DNA of 7,347 nucleotides, from the NCBI GenBank assembly GCA_029864945.1, contig JAOTSL010000156.1, positions 1 through 7,347 of the forward strand, given 5' to 3'. Source of the DNA: Gammaproteobacteria bacterium (GTDB lineage: Bacteria > Pseudomonadota > Gammaproteobacteria > S012-40). Of the stretch, positions 1-5,919 are shown piece by piece; within the stretch, counting starts at the first letter, position 1; every line of letters begins with the position of its first letter. The notes beneath the pieces were generated by a model, which ran no database searches, was not told the origin of the DNA, and saw only the letters and a list, made by a program, of their open reading frames with translations. The position numbers were made by a program, and so were the translations under genes.

Positions 1-185
1 CTGACTTTTTGAGGAGGCTCTAATTATTATAGTGTTTGGAAAGCGATGAAATTCACCATTGACTAAAATGCCCTACTACCATTGTCGGTCATGGATAATT
101 TAGTTTAAATAGACTCTAAATGATCATTTCCATTTATGCTCAAACCCTTCTATAGTTAGTGTATAACAGAGAGATTCCGACTAGA

Positions 186-215
186 ATCGCGCCCTGTTAA
201 CTGGCAGGACGCGAT
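186..215 (+). other. GC-rich hairpin in the leader of the first lipoprotein gene
   Basis: An inverted repeat pairs ATCGCG (186-191) with CGCGAT (210-215) and CCTG (193-196) with CAGG (205-208). One C/A mismatch separates the two stems and the loop is 8 nt. It ends about 30 bases before the start codon at 246, so it would lie in the 5' untranslated region or close an upstream transcript. No T-run follows, so a simple intrinsic terminator is not supported. It could affect mRNA stability or be a protein-binding site; the function is unknown. Confidence 0.45.
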
Positions 216-245
216 CCCTCAAACTCTAATACAGGAGTTAATGTC

Positions 246-1685
246 ATGAAAAAAACCAGTCTTATTATCGCAATGGCTATTGCTCTAGGCGGCTGTCAAA
301 ACCCGTTTGATAAGGCCAAAGACGACGTCAAACAAGCTCAAAAACTCAAGTCTGACTTCACCGCACTTTCCACCTATCTGAGCAACAGTCCGCTCACTGC
401 CTTTGCGACCGCTGGGTACAGTGAAGCGTGGATCACCCTGTATAAAGTTGAGGCTAAAAACATTACCAAGGGCAGTAATATTGTGCTGTTTGAGGATGCA
501 GCCGGTAAAAGCGTCAACGTTACCACCCGCGATGGAATGGCTGAACTGTTGACCCTGAGTAATGTAGACATAGGCAGCTACGACAGCCTGATCGTCACCA
601 TAGGCTCAACGGTCACCTTAGTTGCCAACGACGTCGATGGCACTACCGTTAGCATCAGCGCGGGATCCGATCCCACTTATGATATTACCGTCCCACTTAA
701 CCTAACATTGGTTACCAACGTTGCCAGTGAGTTTGCGCTACGGTTTGATCTCGCTAGTTTTATTCCTACTGCACAAAACCTCGTTGCGCCAGTAATTGAA
801 GTCGTTACTAATACCGCGACCTTCCAGCGTCTTTATGGCCAACTCAAAGGTACTATTAGCAGTGTGGATCTTGTTGGCAAAACCATTACCGTCATCTTGG
901 CAGATGGCAGCGTTGTTGTAGTCACTGTGCCTAGTTTTGCTTCCATGGTGAATGAAACTAACAAGGCACTGCTGGTATTGGCTGATTTAAAAATTGGCGA
1001 CATCATCCAGTTCTTTGGCAACTACAACGGAAACGAACTACGCCTAGAGTTATTGTCACTGATTGTTAATCCTAAAGCTACAGACCAGGGCAAGCAAGGT
1101 GCCTTGTGTAGCAGCTCCCTTGTCGAGGTGGAGGGTTTTATTACCGCCCATGACGTTATCAATAATACTTACACCTTAGACTTGGAAGAGGCTTCTTTCC
1201 TACCTAGCAGCGATACCATCAATGTCATCAATATGGCATCCGCAACCTACACCCGCGGTACGGCCAGCATGGTAAGCGTAAATCAAAAGGTAGAAATCCG
1301 TGGCAGTTGGGATTGCAGCGACCTAGACGCCAGTATTGTTGAAGTCGAAGACGCGCCCTCAACTTATAGCTTAATTAGTTCTGGCTATAACGGCGAGCTG
1401 GCCGAGGCCAAAGGCACGTACACTCTGTCAACAAGCACCCTCAACGTAACTGAGCATGAGCATTTCACTCTACCTGGCAGCACCATCGCCCTGGATTTAA
1501 CGAATGCTTGGTACAAAGAAGGCAATAGCAGCTGTCTCGTAGACAATGCCAACATTGAAGTCAAAGGCACCGTCAATGATCCCGCAACTCTAATGACCGT
1601 TAGTCGGATAGAAATTGAAAGCTGCAGCACCGGCACCTTGCCTGATGAGGATGGCGAAAGCAGTGGTACGGATTCTGACGACTAG
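246..1685 (+). CDS. DUF4382/DUF5666-like outer membrane lipoprotein
   Basis: A 479-residue predicted lipoprotein of unknown function. Residues 1-16 form a short signal peptide (MKK, hydrophobic stretch) ending in the lipobox LGG-C with the lipidated Cys at 17. Residue +2 is Gln, not Asp, which favours outer membrane sorting. Residues about 55-195 resemble DUF4382: a beta-rich stretch with a transport-like ITLYKVEA segment and a conserved-looking FALRFDLASFIPT segment near 162-174. Three beta-rich repeats of DUF5666 type follow at about 196-273, 291-368 and 383-458, each starting near a G-x-I or G-x-Y strand and ending near a V-x-G or I-x-G strand. Mature cysteines at 288, 357, 430 and 460 could form disulfides in the periplasm. 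The C-terminal 14 residues are mostly Asp, Glu, Ser and Gly. The start is supported by AGGAG at 233-237, 8 bases before the ATG; another ATG at 241 opens only a two-codon frame. The gene stands alone, with no operon partner. Family assignment is by recall of the pattern; no ligand or partner can be inferred. Confidence 0.85.
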   Translation: MKKTSLIIAMAIALGGCQNPFDKAKDDVKQAQKLKSDFTALSTYLSNSPLTAFATAGYSEAWITLYKVEAKNITKGSNIVLFEDAAGKSVNVTTRDGMAELLTLSNVDIGSYDSLIVTIGSTVTLVANDVDGTTVSISAGSDPTYDITVPLNLTLVTNVASEFALRFDLASFIPTAQNLVAPVIEVVTNTATFQRLYGQLKGTISSVDLVGKTITVILADGSVVVVTVPSFASMVNETNKALLVLADLKIGDIIQFFGNYNGNELRLELLSLIVNPKATDQGKQGALCSSSLVEVEGFITAHDVINNTYTLDLEEASFLPSSDTINVINMASATYTRGTASMVSVNQKVEIRGSWDCSDLDASIVEVEDAPSTYSLISSGYNGELAEAKGTYTLSTSTLNVTEHEHFTLPGSTIALDLTNAWYKEGNSSCLVDNANIEVKGTVNDPATLMTVSRIEIESCSTGTLPDEDGESSGTDSDD

Positions 1686-1875
1686 GTTCTTTCACATTAG
1701 TTGAAAAATGTGGCATCTTTACTCATAACTTAGGTGCTTGTACGTCTTTATAAGTTCTGACTCCGTCAGGAGAAAAAACTTAGCGTATGAGCATCTGATT
1801 TTTTCTACAGTATTTGCAGTTTCGGCCTGAAGGCGGGTTTACATTTTATGGATCTAAAGCTCGAGAGCTAGCAAG

Positions 1876-1968
1876 TTGACGCGAATAGCTTTTGAAGCCT
1901 TCAGCACCAGCAGTGCCCTTGTCAAAAATCGCCAAAAACAAATCTATGCCGAGTGGAAAAAACAATAA
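1876..1968 (+). pseudogene. Possible short C-terminal coding relic
   Basis: An open frame of 30 codons ending in TAA reads LTRIAFEAFSTSSALVKNRQ followed by KQIYAEWKKQ. It has the amphipathic, Lys/Arg-rich composition of a real protein C-terminus, and a stop (TAA) lies only a few codons upstream in the same frame. No start codon with a ribosome binding site is visible. I do not recognise a family. It may be the tail of a decayed gene or chance. Confidence 0.2.
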
Positions 1969-2440
1969 CGAAACCCATTGTGCTTATAAAATAATTATGA
2001 ATGTTTGTTGGTAGTATTTTGTAATAGATCTCGTATTTTTTGTAATATAATGACGGGTGATATTGTTTTTTATCCGTAAATATTTTATCAGTATCAGGTC
2101 TGTTTTGTATTTATGTGGTGCTTGACTTAATGGTTTGTCAGTTTCTTTTTTTATTTCTTGGTAAGGTGTATGTGTTTCCATAGTCTTATTAAATTTGAGT
2201 TTAATAAAGTTATATGGGTTATATAAATGCGTGCTATACATAGTGTTATTCGATATTATTTAAAATAAATGTAAGTTGTATTTCGCGCTTAGTGACAGCA
2301 AGTCTTGTTGTCGTAATTCGTAATTCAGCTTAAGTCTATTTCAATAATTCTTGATCTTAGAGTTAAGGTATTTTTTAGTAATTGAGGCGAAAAAGATTAA
2401 AGGTATACATGTTTTTCTAATTGAATATTTTTAGTTTTTT

Positions 2441-2460
2441 ATAAAGACGTGCTTTATACT
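2441..2460 (+). promoter_or_regulatory. Candidate -10 region inside a small inverted repeat
   Basis: TATACT at 2455-2460 is a good sigma70-type -10 match, 52 bases before the start codon of the outer membrane protein gene. It overlaps an inverted repeat, ATAAAG-ACGTG-CTTTAT (2441-2457), which could be an operator. No convincing -35 hexamer lies 16-18 bases upstream, only T-rich sequence. Confidence 0.25.
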
Positions 2461-2512
2461 CCACTCCGCCTTAATTATGTTTATTGATTTAATTTAACGG
2501 GGAGAAGATACA

Positions 2513-3268
2513 ATGATTTGTTTTAAAAATTCCGCAATAGTTTTTGGCGTACTCTTTGGCGTGTTGAGTAGTGCGAGTGTGCTTGCGGATAGGCCTACAA
2601 CGTATTGGGTGATTGGTGCCGCAACGCTACCTTTGAGTATAGATGGCCTAGAAGATATTCATTTATCCGACTGAGAATCGTTTGGTACCGGGGGTGGGGA
2701 AGGTCGTGTGAGTCTACCGTTAACTAATGGTGTTGTTGATGGAAGCCAGAGTGGTTTTGGTGTCGGGTATCGCAATAGAAATTGGGTGTGGGACTTACAA
2801 TATGCTGTTGCGGGTGAAAGCTCTATTGTCGGATTGTTAGGTGGCTATCACTTTGGGTTGTATAGCGGTAATGGTTTAACGTTTGGAGTTGTGCCTAAAT
2901 TAGGCTTGTTTGGTGGCACTATAGCGCTCGGTGAGGCAGCCGTTATTACGGGGAAAACACCGCCGGTAATTTTATCTGAAGGCACTATTAATGAGGGTGA
3001 GGCAGTGACAGCTGCATTTTCCGGCTTAGGTGGGCAGTTAGCGCTCATGGGGCATTATAGTTTCACTGAGGCGCTTGGCTTGGAGTTTCAGCTGGGCTAT
3101 ACCCATGCAGTGTTAGGTGAGATGAAAATTAATGCGGGGGATGTGGAAATTGCAAAGGACTCCAGGGCATTGGTGAAGAATGACTTGTCTACTACGCAGG
3201 CTGGAATTGATCCTGTTGCTAAATCCAGCGGTGTTTATACTAACGTTAATTTGAGTTGGGCATTCTGA
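2513..3268 (+). pseudogene. Outer membrane beta-barrel-like protein gene interrupted by an in-frame TGA
   Basis: From the ATG at 2513, preceded by a strong GGGGAG Shine-Dalgarno (2499-2504), the frame encodes a clear signal peptide. It has a Lys at 5, a hydrophobic core, and a probable cleavage after Ala25 in SVLA-D. The frame continues for 53 codons, meets TGA at 2672-2674, then stays open in the same frame to the TGA at 3266-3268. Read through, the product is 251 codons. The downstream part is typical of an outer membrane barrel: alternating strands with aromatic and Gly residues (GFGVGYRNRNWVWDLQY, LLGGYHFGLYSGNG, ALGLEFQLGYTHA) and a final strand NVNLSWAF ending in Phe, the usual signal for barrel insertion. 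A Trp codon (TGG) or Arg codon (CGA) is the simplest ancestral state. Internal initiation at GTG 2708, with AAGG four bases before it, would give 186 residues without a signal peptide, so it could not be exported normally. Neighbouring genes use TGG for Trp, so a recoded genetic code is unlikely. It could be a pseudogene, a strain-specific nonsense allele or a sequencing error. Confidence 0.75.
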
Positions 3269-3382
3269 TCTACCTCAGGTTAAAAAGCATTGATACATGA
3301 TTTGTATTTGTACTATTTGAATGGTGATGACTCCTAATTGATTGTCAATAAACCACGGTCGATCACGGGTTAGTGCTATCAG

Positions 3383-3410
3383 CTTAAGTCCACTTAAGTC
3401 TTTTATAAAA
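3383..3410 (+). terminator. Weak candidate terminator of the outer membrane protein gene
   Basis: CTTAAG (3383-3388) and CTTAAG (3393-3398), each self-palindromic, can pair with a TCCA loop. The sequence TCTTTTATAAAA follows. The stem is short and AT-rich, so termination would be weak. The site is about 115 bases after the stop codon at 3268. Confidence 0.3.
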
Positions 3411-3420
3411 AGTATGATCT

Positions 3421-3555
3421 GTTCTCGTTTTTTTTCATATATCGATAAAAGTTGATATCAGGTCAAACAGTGTAGGCGATGGTACAGGTGCACTCATTGC
3501 TGGCATTCAGGAGAAATTCTCAATGTCTTTACTGTTCATCGAAGTAGATATTTAA
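3421..3555 (+). pseudogene. Possible relic of a beta-barrel protein C-terminus
   Basis: An open frame of 44 codons ending in TAA (3553-3555) contains the coding-like stretch VGDGTGALIAGIQEKFSMSL then LFIEVDI. Alternating polar and hydrophobic residues and the G-I-Q-x-K-F spacing recall the penultimate and last strands of OmpA-like or porin-like barrels, which commonly read GIQYKF followed by a short strand with an acidic residue and an aromatic. No start codon or ribosome binding site belongs to it; the internal ATG at 3523 would give only 10 residues. This is a weak resemblance by eye. Confidence 0.25.
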
Positions 3556-3649
3556 CTAAGCAATGAAATTTTTAATTTCAATTATATTGAATTATAATTT
3601 TTGCAAAACTTCAGTTGCAGTACGTGAAATTTTATATCTTTGATGTGTG

Positions 3650-3687
3650 TTTGGGGCTGTGCTAGTTTTTCGTAGTACAGCCCCAAA
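3650..3687 (-). terminator. Strong hairpin between convergent genes, probably ending the minus-strand lipoprotein transcript
   Basis: TTTGGGGCTGTGCTA (3650-3664) pairs with TAGTACAGCCCCAAA (3673-3687), giving 15 base pairs with one G-T wobble and an 8-nt loop (GTTTTTCG). It starts about 37 bases past the stop codon of the minus-strand lipoprotein gene. Neither strand shows a clean T-run after the stem. It may therefore act as a transcript-stabilising or Rho-assisted 3' end rather than a textbook intrinsic terminator. Confidence 0.5.
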
Positions 3688-3723
3688 CCTTCTGTGTTGA
3701 TGGTGTTTGTTAGGGGGTATGAA

Positions 3724-4920
3724 TTATAAACTCTTAGATAAAATAACAGCGCCTCCTGCAATAGTTAATGTATTGTTTTCATTTGACAGAACTGCATCCA
3801 TCACTACTGGCGTACCAATATCACCAACTCCAGAATCTTGGCCTGGCGCATTGTCATCATAGACAATATTGAAGGTGATGTTTCCAGAGTTTGAGTCGTA
3901 AGTGTAAGTACCAACTTCAAGGCCATTTTCTCCATTTGTAGTTACTGTTAGGTCGTTTTCGGCATACAAAAATGTTTTGTCTGCAAACATGACTAAATAA
4001 CTGAACCCTGCTCCGTTTGTTGAACGCCATGTTCCAGCAATTTCTAAGCTGCTAGAAAAGTTTACAGAACTTAAAAGGATGGTGCCGTCTCCAAGATTTA
4101 ACGTATTATTTCCATCCGCTAATTTAGCAGATATAACCACTGGCACACCAATATCACCAATTCCAGAGTCCTCTCCTGGCGCATTGTCATCATAGGTAAT
4201 ATTAAAGGTAATACTTTCAGAGTTTGATTCGTAATTGTAGGTACCAACTTCGAGGCCATCTTCTTCAGTAAACTTTGGAATTAAGTCGCTTTCTGCATAT
4301 AAAAAAGTATTGTCTTTAAACGTAACTAAATAAATAAATCCGGCACCGACTTTAGTTCGCCATACTCCAGTGATTAAATTATCAAGAGTAGAAGTTACAT
4401 GTTCTTGTGCAGCTGTAGCTGCAACTAAAGTGGTGTTTGAAGATCCCGAATTTGCGATTAAATTGATAACAGCCGAATTATTTTCGAAGGAGGTTGAATC
4501 TAGATCGAAATTCACAGACGAAGCGATATTGGCCGAATTAGTAGGAATAGCAATACCATTATCTGGGTTACCATCTTGATCTAAAGACTGTAGCAGCCTT
4601 GCAATATTGGTAGCTTTTTGGTCGGTAACTGATGTAGAACCGGCTAAAGTAATTGGTGTAATAATATCTGCTGCCGTCACGACGGGGAATTCTAATGCTC
4701 CTATGGAAAAGGTGATGGTTTCTCCATCTTGATAGGTAAATTCTCCATTGGAATTAGTCGTTCCTGATTGAGTCTCAGTTTGGTAACTAAGATTGGCGAC
4801 AGGGCTATCTATAAAAATACCGGTATTTAACGTAGCCTGTGGATCTCCATTATCGCTGTCATTACAGCCTGTCTGCATGATTGATAAAACATAGATAACG
4901 CCAATAAAAATTTTTTTCAT
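3724..4920 (-). CDS. Lipoprotein with a tandemly duplicated C-terminal beta domain
   Basis: A 398-residue predicted lipoprotein. Residues 1-18 form a signal peptide (MKKIF, hydrophobic core) ending MQTG-C19. Gln at -3 is unusual for a lipobox, but T-G-C and the polar NDSDNGD linker fit. Residue +2 is Asn, which suggests the outer membrane. Residues about 33-80 (TGIFIDSPVANLSYQT, G-T-T-N-S-N-G-E-F-T-Y, GETITFSIG) match a common, uncharacterised N-terminal module of marine gammaproteobacterial surface lipoproteins. A helical, Asn/Ser-rich segment at 95-180 follows. Two copies of a roughly 100-residue domain lie at 185-286 and 296-395. Each runs G-x-W-R, G-A-G-F-x-Y-L-V, T-F-L-Y-A-E, G-L-E-V-G-T-Y, I-T-F-N-I, then Y-D-D-N-A-P-G-x-D-S-G-x-G-D-I-G. 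The last acidic loop could bind a cation, by inference only. AGG lies about 10 bases before the ATG. The gene lies downstream of a broken small lipoprotein gene on the same strand. The molecular role is unknown. Confidence 0.82.
   Translation of the reverse strand: MKKIFIGVIYVLSIMQTGCNDSDNGDPQATLNTGIFIDSPVANLSYQTETQSGTTNSNGEFTYQDGETITFSIGALEFPVVTAADIITPITLAGSTSVTDQKATNIARLLQSLDQDGNPDNGIAIPTNSANIASSVNFDLDSTSFENNSAVINLIANSGSSNTTLVAATAAQEHVTSTLDNLITGVWRTKVGAGFIYLVTFKDNTFLYAESDLIPKFTEEDGLEVGTYNYESNSESITFNITYDDNAPGEDSGIGDIGVPVVISAKLADGNNTLNLGDGTILLSSVNFSSSLEIAGTWRSTNGAGFSYLVMFADKTFLYAENDLTVTTNGENGLEVGTYTYDSNSGNITFNIVYDDNAPGQDSGVGDIGTPVVMDAVLSNENNTLTIAGGAVILSKSL
3738..4368 (-). repeat. Direct repeat encoding the duplicated domain
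   Basis: The two domain copies are still recognisably similar as DNA at an exact offset of 333 bases (111 codons). For instance, the stretch beginning CCAATATCACCAA at 3815 recurs at 4148, and the following block (CCTGGCGCATTGTCATCATA) is identical in both. This points to an in-frame tandem duplication that has diverged moderately, most strongly in the segment after LYAE. Confidence 0.75.
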
Positions 4921-5060
4921 TTCCCAATACCTATAAGCTAGAAGTTAAATAAATTAGGGATAGATTCTAGCTATCCTCTTAGCCCTAATGTAGACAAAAT
5001 GTCTGAGTTAAATTGCTCTCGTTAGAGCTATAATTGAAAAGAAGTTATCTTATATAACAC
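4921..5060 (-). promoter_or_regulatory. Leader of the minus-strand lipoprotein gene, rich in inverted repeats
   Basis: Four pairings are visible. GCTCT-CGTT-AGAGC type (5015-5028, five pairs with tetraloop); AGACA-AAA-TGTCT (4992-5004); GGATAG/CTATCC (4958-4963 with 4971-4976); and ATTAGGG/CCCTAAT (4953-4959 with 4983-4989). The last two share bases 4958-4959, so they compete. The 5015-5028 hairpin may instead close the upstream broken lipoprotein transcript, whose reconstructed stop is at 5061. No clear -35/-10 pair was identified. Confidence 0.35.
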
Positions 5061-5538
5061 TTATTCTTTAGTAAAATAATTATCAAAGTTTAAGTCAGTA
5101 GATCTTTTTTCTACAGTACTTTCATCTCTATCAGTAGTCCCTTTACCAAAAGTCAGTTTGTCTTTCAATGTACTTACAATGCTATAAGAAGTCTGATTAA
5201 CGCTAACGCCCTCATCAATTAGGATTGTTGTTTTTCATTCAATCTAGAATTAGTTGTTACTGACTCCCCGAGTAAGAAGGTTTCTGACTTTTTACTGAGA
5301 TATTCATTTGAATGGATTTCTAAACACATTCCATCAAGATAATTTCTGGTAGAAAAGCTTAGTGGGTTATCTGAGGAAAGTTTAAATGTCTCCATTCTGT
5401 ATTTACCATCACCCGTAATATCGCATATGTCCTGCCAGATACCTTCTATCTTCACTAATTGAACTTCAGAATTTGTGTTTTCTTCATGATTACAAGCTAA
5501 AAGTGACAGCCCCAATATGATACCAGTAACCGTTTCAC
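5061..5538 (-). pseudogene. Small lipoprotein gene broken by two single-base deletions
   Basis: The longest intact piece reads 98 residues from a TTG at 5515 to the stop at 5219, starting MGLSLLAC, too short for a normal signal peptide. Upstream, GTG at 5538 with AAGG before it reads MKRL; adding any one base after CT at 5525-5526 gives Leu and joins it to GIILGLSLLAC, a perfect 16-residue lipoprotein signal. At the other end, one extra A in the five-A run (T-run at 5231-5235 on the plus strand) continues the frame past the 5219 stop to TAA at 5061-5063. The reconstructed protein is 159 residues. It has W-x-x-x-C (35-39), Y-x-D-x-x-C (67-72) and a LTFGK...R-S-T-D-L-x-F-D-N-Y-F-T-K end. These match a pattern I recall from uncharacterised lipocalin-like lipoproteins of about this size (GxW...C, YxDxxC, LyfG, R-x-x-x-L). 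The frame changes 0, 1, 2 agree with two deletions. It may be a pseudogene or carry assembly errors. Confidence 0.65.
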
Positions 5539-5690
5539 ATTTTGACCTTGGTGATAATTAATCATCTTAATAGTGGTTTTACTCTGTTATTAAGAGGATA
5601 GGAGTATTATAAGTATTCGAGGATTCAATAAAAAGAGCGAATTATTTATTAGTTCAAGCTATGGCGAATATAAGCATTCACTAAAGGTCT

Positions 5691-5760
5691 GTTCGTGGTC
5701 GTTTATTCAAGCGTGTTTTCAATATTGATATCGAACAGTGTCATTTATGGCTACCGATAC
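5691..5760 (+). mobile_element. IS91-type transposase C-terminal relic
   Basis: The plus-strand frame reads VRGRLFKRVFNIDIEQCHLW. IS91-family transposases of the Y2 type carry, near the C-terminus, a segment of the form W-A-Q-x-L-K-R-V-F-x-I-D-I-E-x-C-x-x-C-G-G. The match covers LFKRVFNIDIEQC plus spacing to a second Cys, where TTATGG would become TTATGTGG by restoring two bases. After this point the frame does not follow the family convincingly, although LPKAPAPHRY downstream is proline-rich like such tails. No terminal sequence or upstream catalytic part is present, so it is a truncated scar. Confidence 0.5.
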
Positions 5761-5763
5761 TAA

Positions 5764-5913
5764 CATTACCAAAAGCACCAGCACCTCATAGATATATCTC
5801 GGATTCAAGTTAACATTAATACAGAGGCACAAAACACAATACAGGATTTTTTGCGTGCGCTGGAAATAAATCTTTTCAACCTGATGAAAGCCTTTCCTCA
5901 ATTCGATGAATAA
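5764..5913 (+). pseudogene. Short coding-like open frame of unknown origin
   Basis: A plus-strand frame of 49 codons runs from after a TAA (5761-5763) to TAA at 5911-5913. It includes IDISRIQVNINTEAQNTIQD and FLRALEINLFNLMKAFPQFD. Its amphipathic, helix-like composition resembles a real protein C-terminus. It lies one frame over from the IS91-type relic, as a two-base deletion would produce, but its sequence does not resemble that family's tail. No start site is visible. Confidence 0.2.
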
Positions 5914-5919
5914 TTCACC

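Larger units (their letters stand above)
1686..2512. other. Long intergenic region, strongly AT-rich in its second half
   Basis: There is no intact gene in these roughly 830 bases. The first part has ordinary composition and contains a small inverted repeat (CTGAC-TCC-GTCAG near 1757-1769) without a following T-run. From about 1980 to 2460 the sequence becomes very AT-rich; for example 2041-2100 holds 16 G or C in 60 bases. A minus-strand open frame at 1984-2241 exists, but its Lys/Asn/Ile/Thr-rich translation looks like a by-product of AT-richness. Long AT-rich leaders of this kind often mark promoters silenced by H-NS-like proteins or horizontally acquired DNA; that is an inference here. 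Confidence 0.6.
3269..3723. other. Intergenic region between convergent genes
   Basis: About 455 bases lie between the broken outer membrane protein gene and the convergent minus-strand lipoprotein gene. They hold a CTTAAG hairpin, a possible coding relic (3421-3555), an AT-rich patch with a TTCAAT-TAT-ATTGAA palindrome near 3579-3593, and a strong hairpin near 3650-3687. No intact gene was found. Confidence 0.6.

Noticed and set aside
1757..1769. CTGAC-TCC-GTCAG as the terminator of the first lipoprotein gene
   Set aside because: The stem is short and is followed by an A-run on the plus strand, not T.
1984..2241. Minus-strand open frame of 85 codons
   Set aside because: Lys, Asn, Ile and Thr dominate as expected from AT-rich DNA; no ribosome binding site, signal or domain pattern is visible.
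2669..2714. TGA at 2672 as a selenocysteine codon with a downstream insertion hairpin
   Set aside because: Only a four-pair stem (GACT with AGTC) can be drawn around the site, and outer membrane barrel proteins are not known selenoproteins. A nonsense change is simpler.
5225..5240. Programmed -1 frameshift in the five-A run of the small lipoprotein gene
   Set aside because: The reading phase gives GAA-AAA-CAA, not an X-XXY-YYZ slippery heptamer, and the same gene has a second lesion near its start. Deletion fits better than programmed recoding.
5719..5901. Minus-strand 60-codon open frame as a small membrane protein
   Set aside because: The hydrophobic stretch is antisense to the IS91-type relic and no ribosome binding site precedes the ATG.
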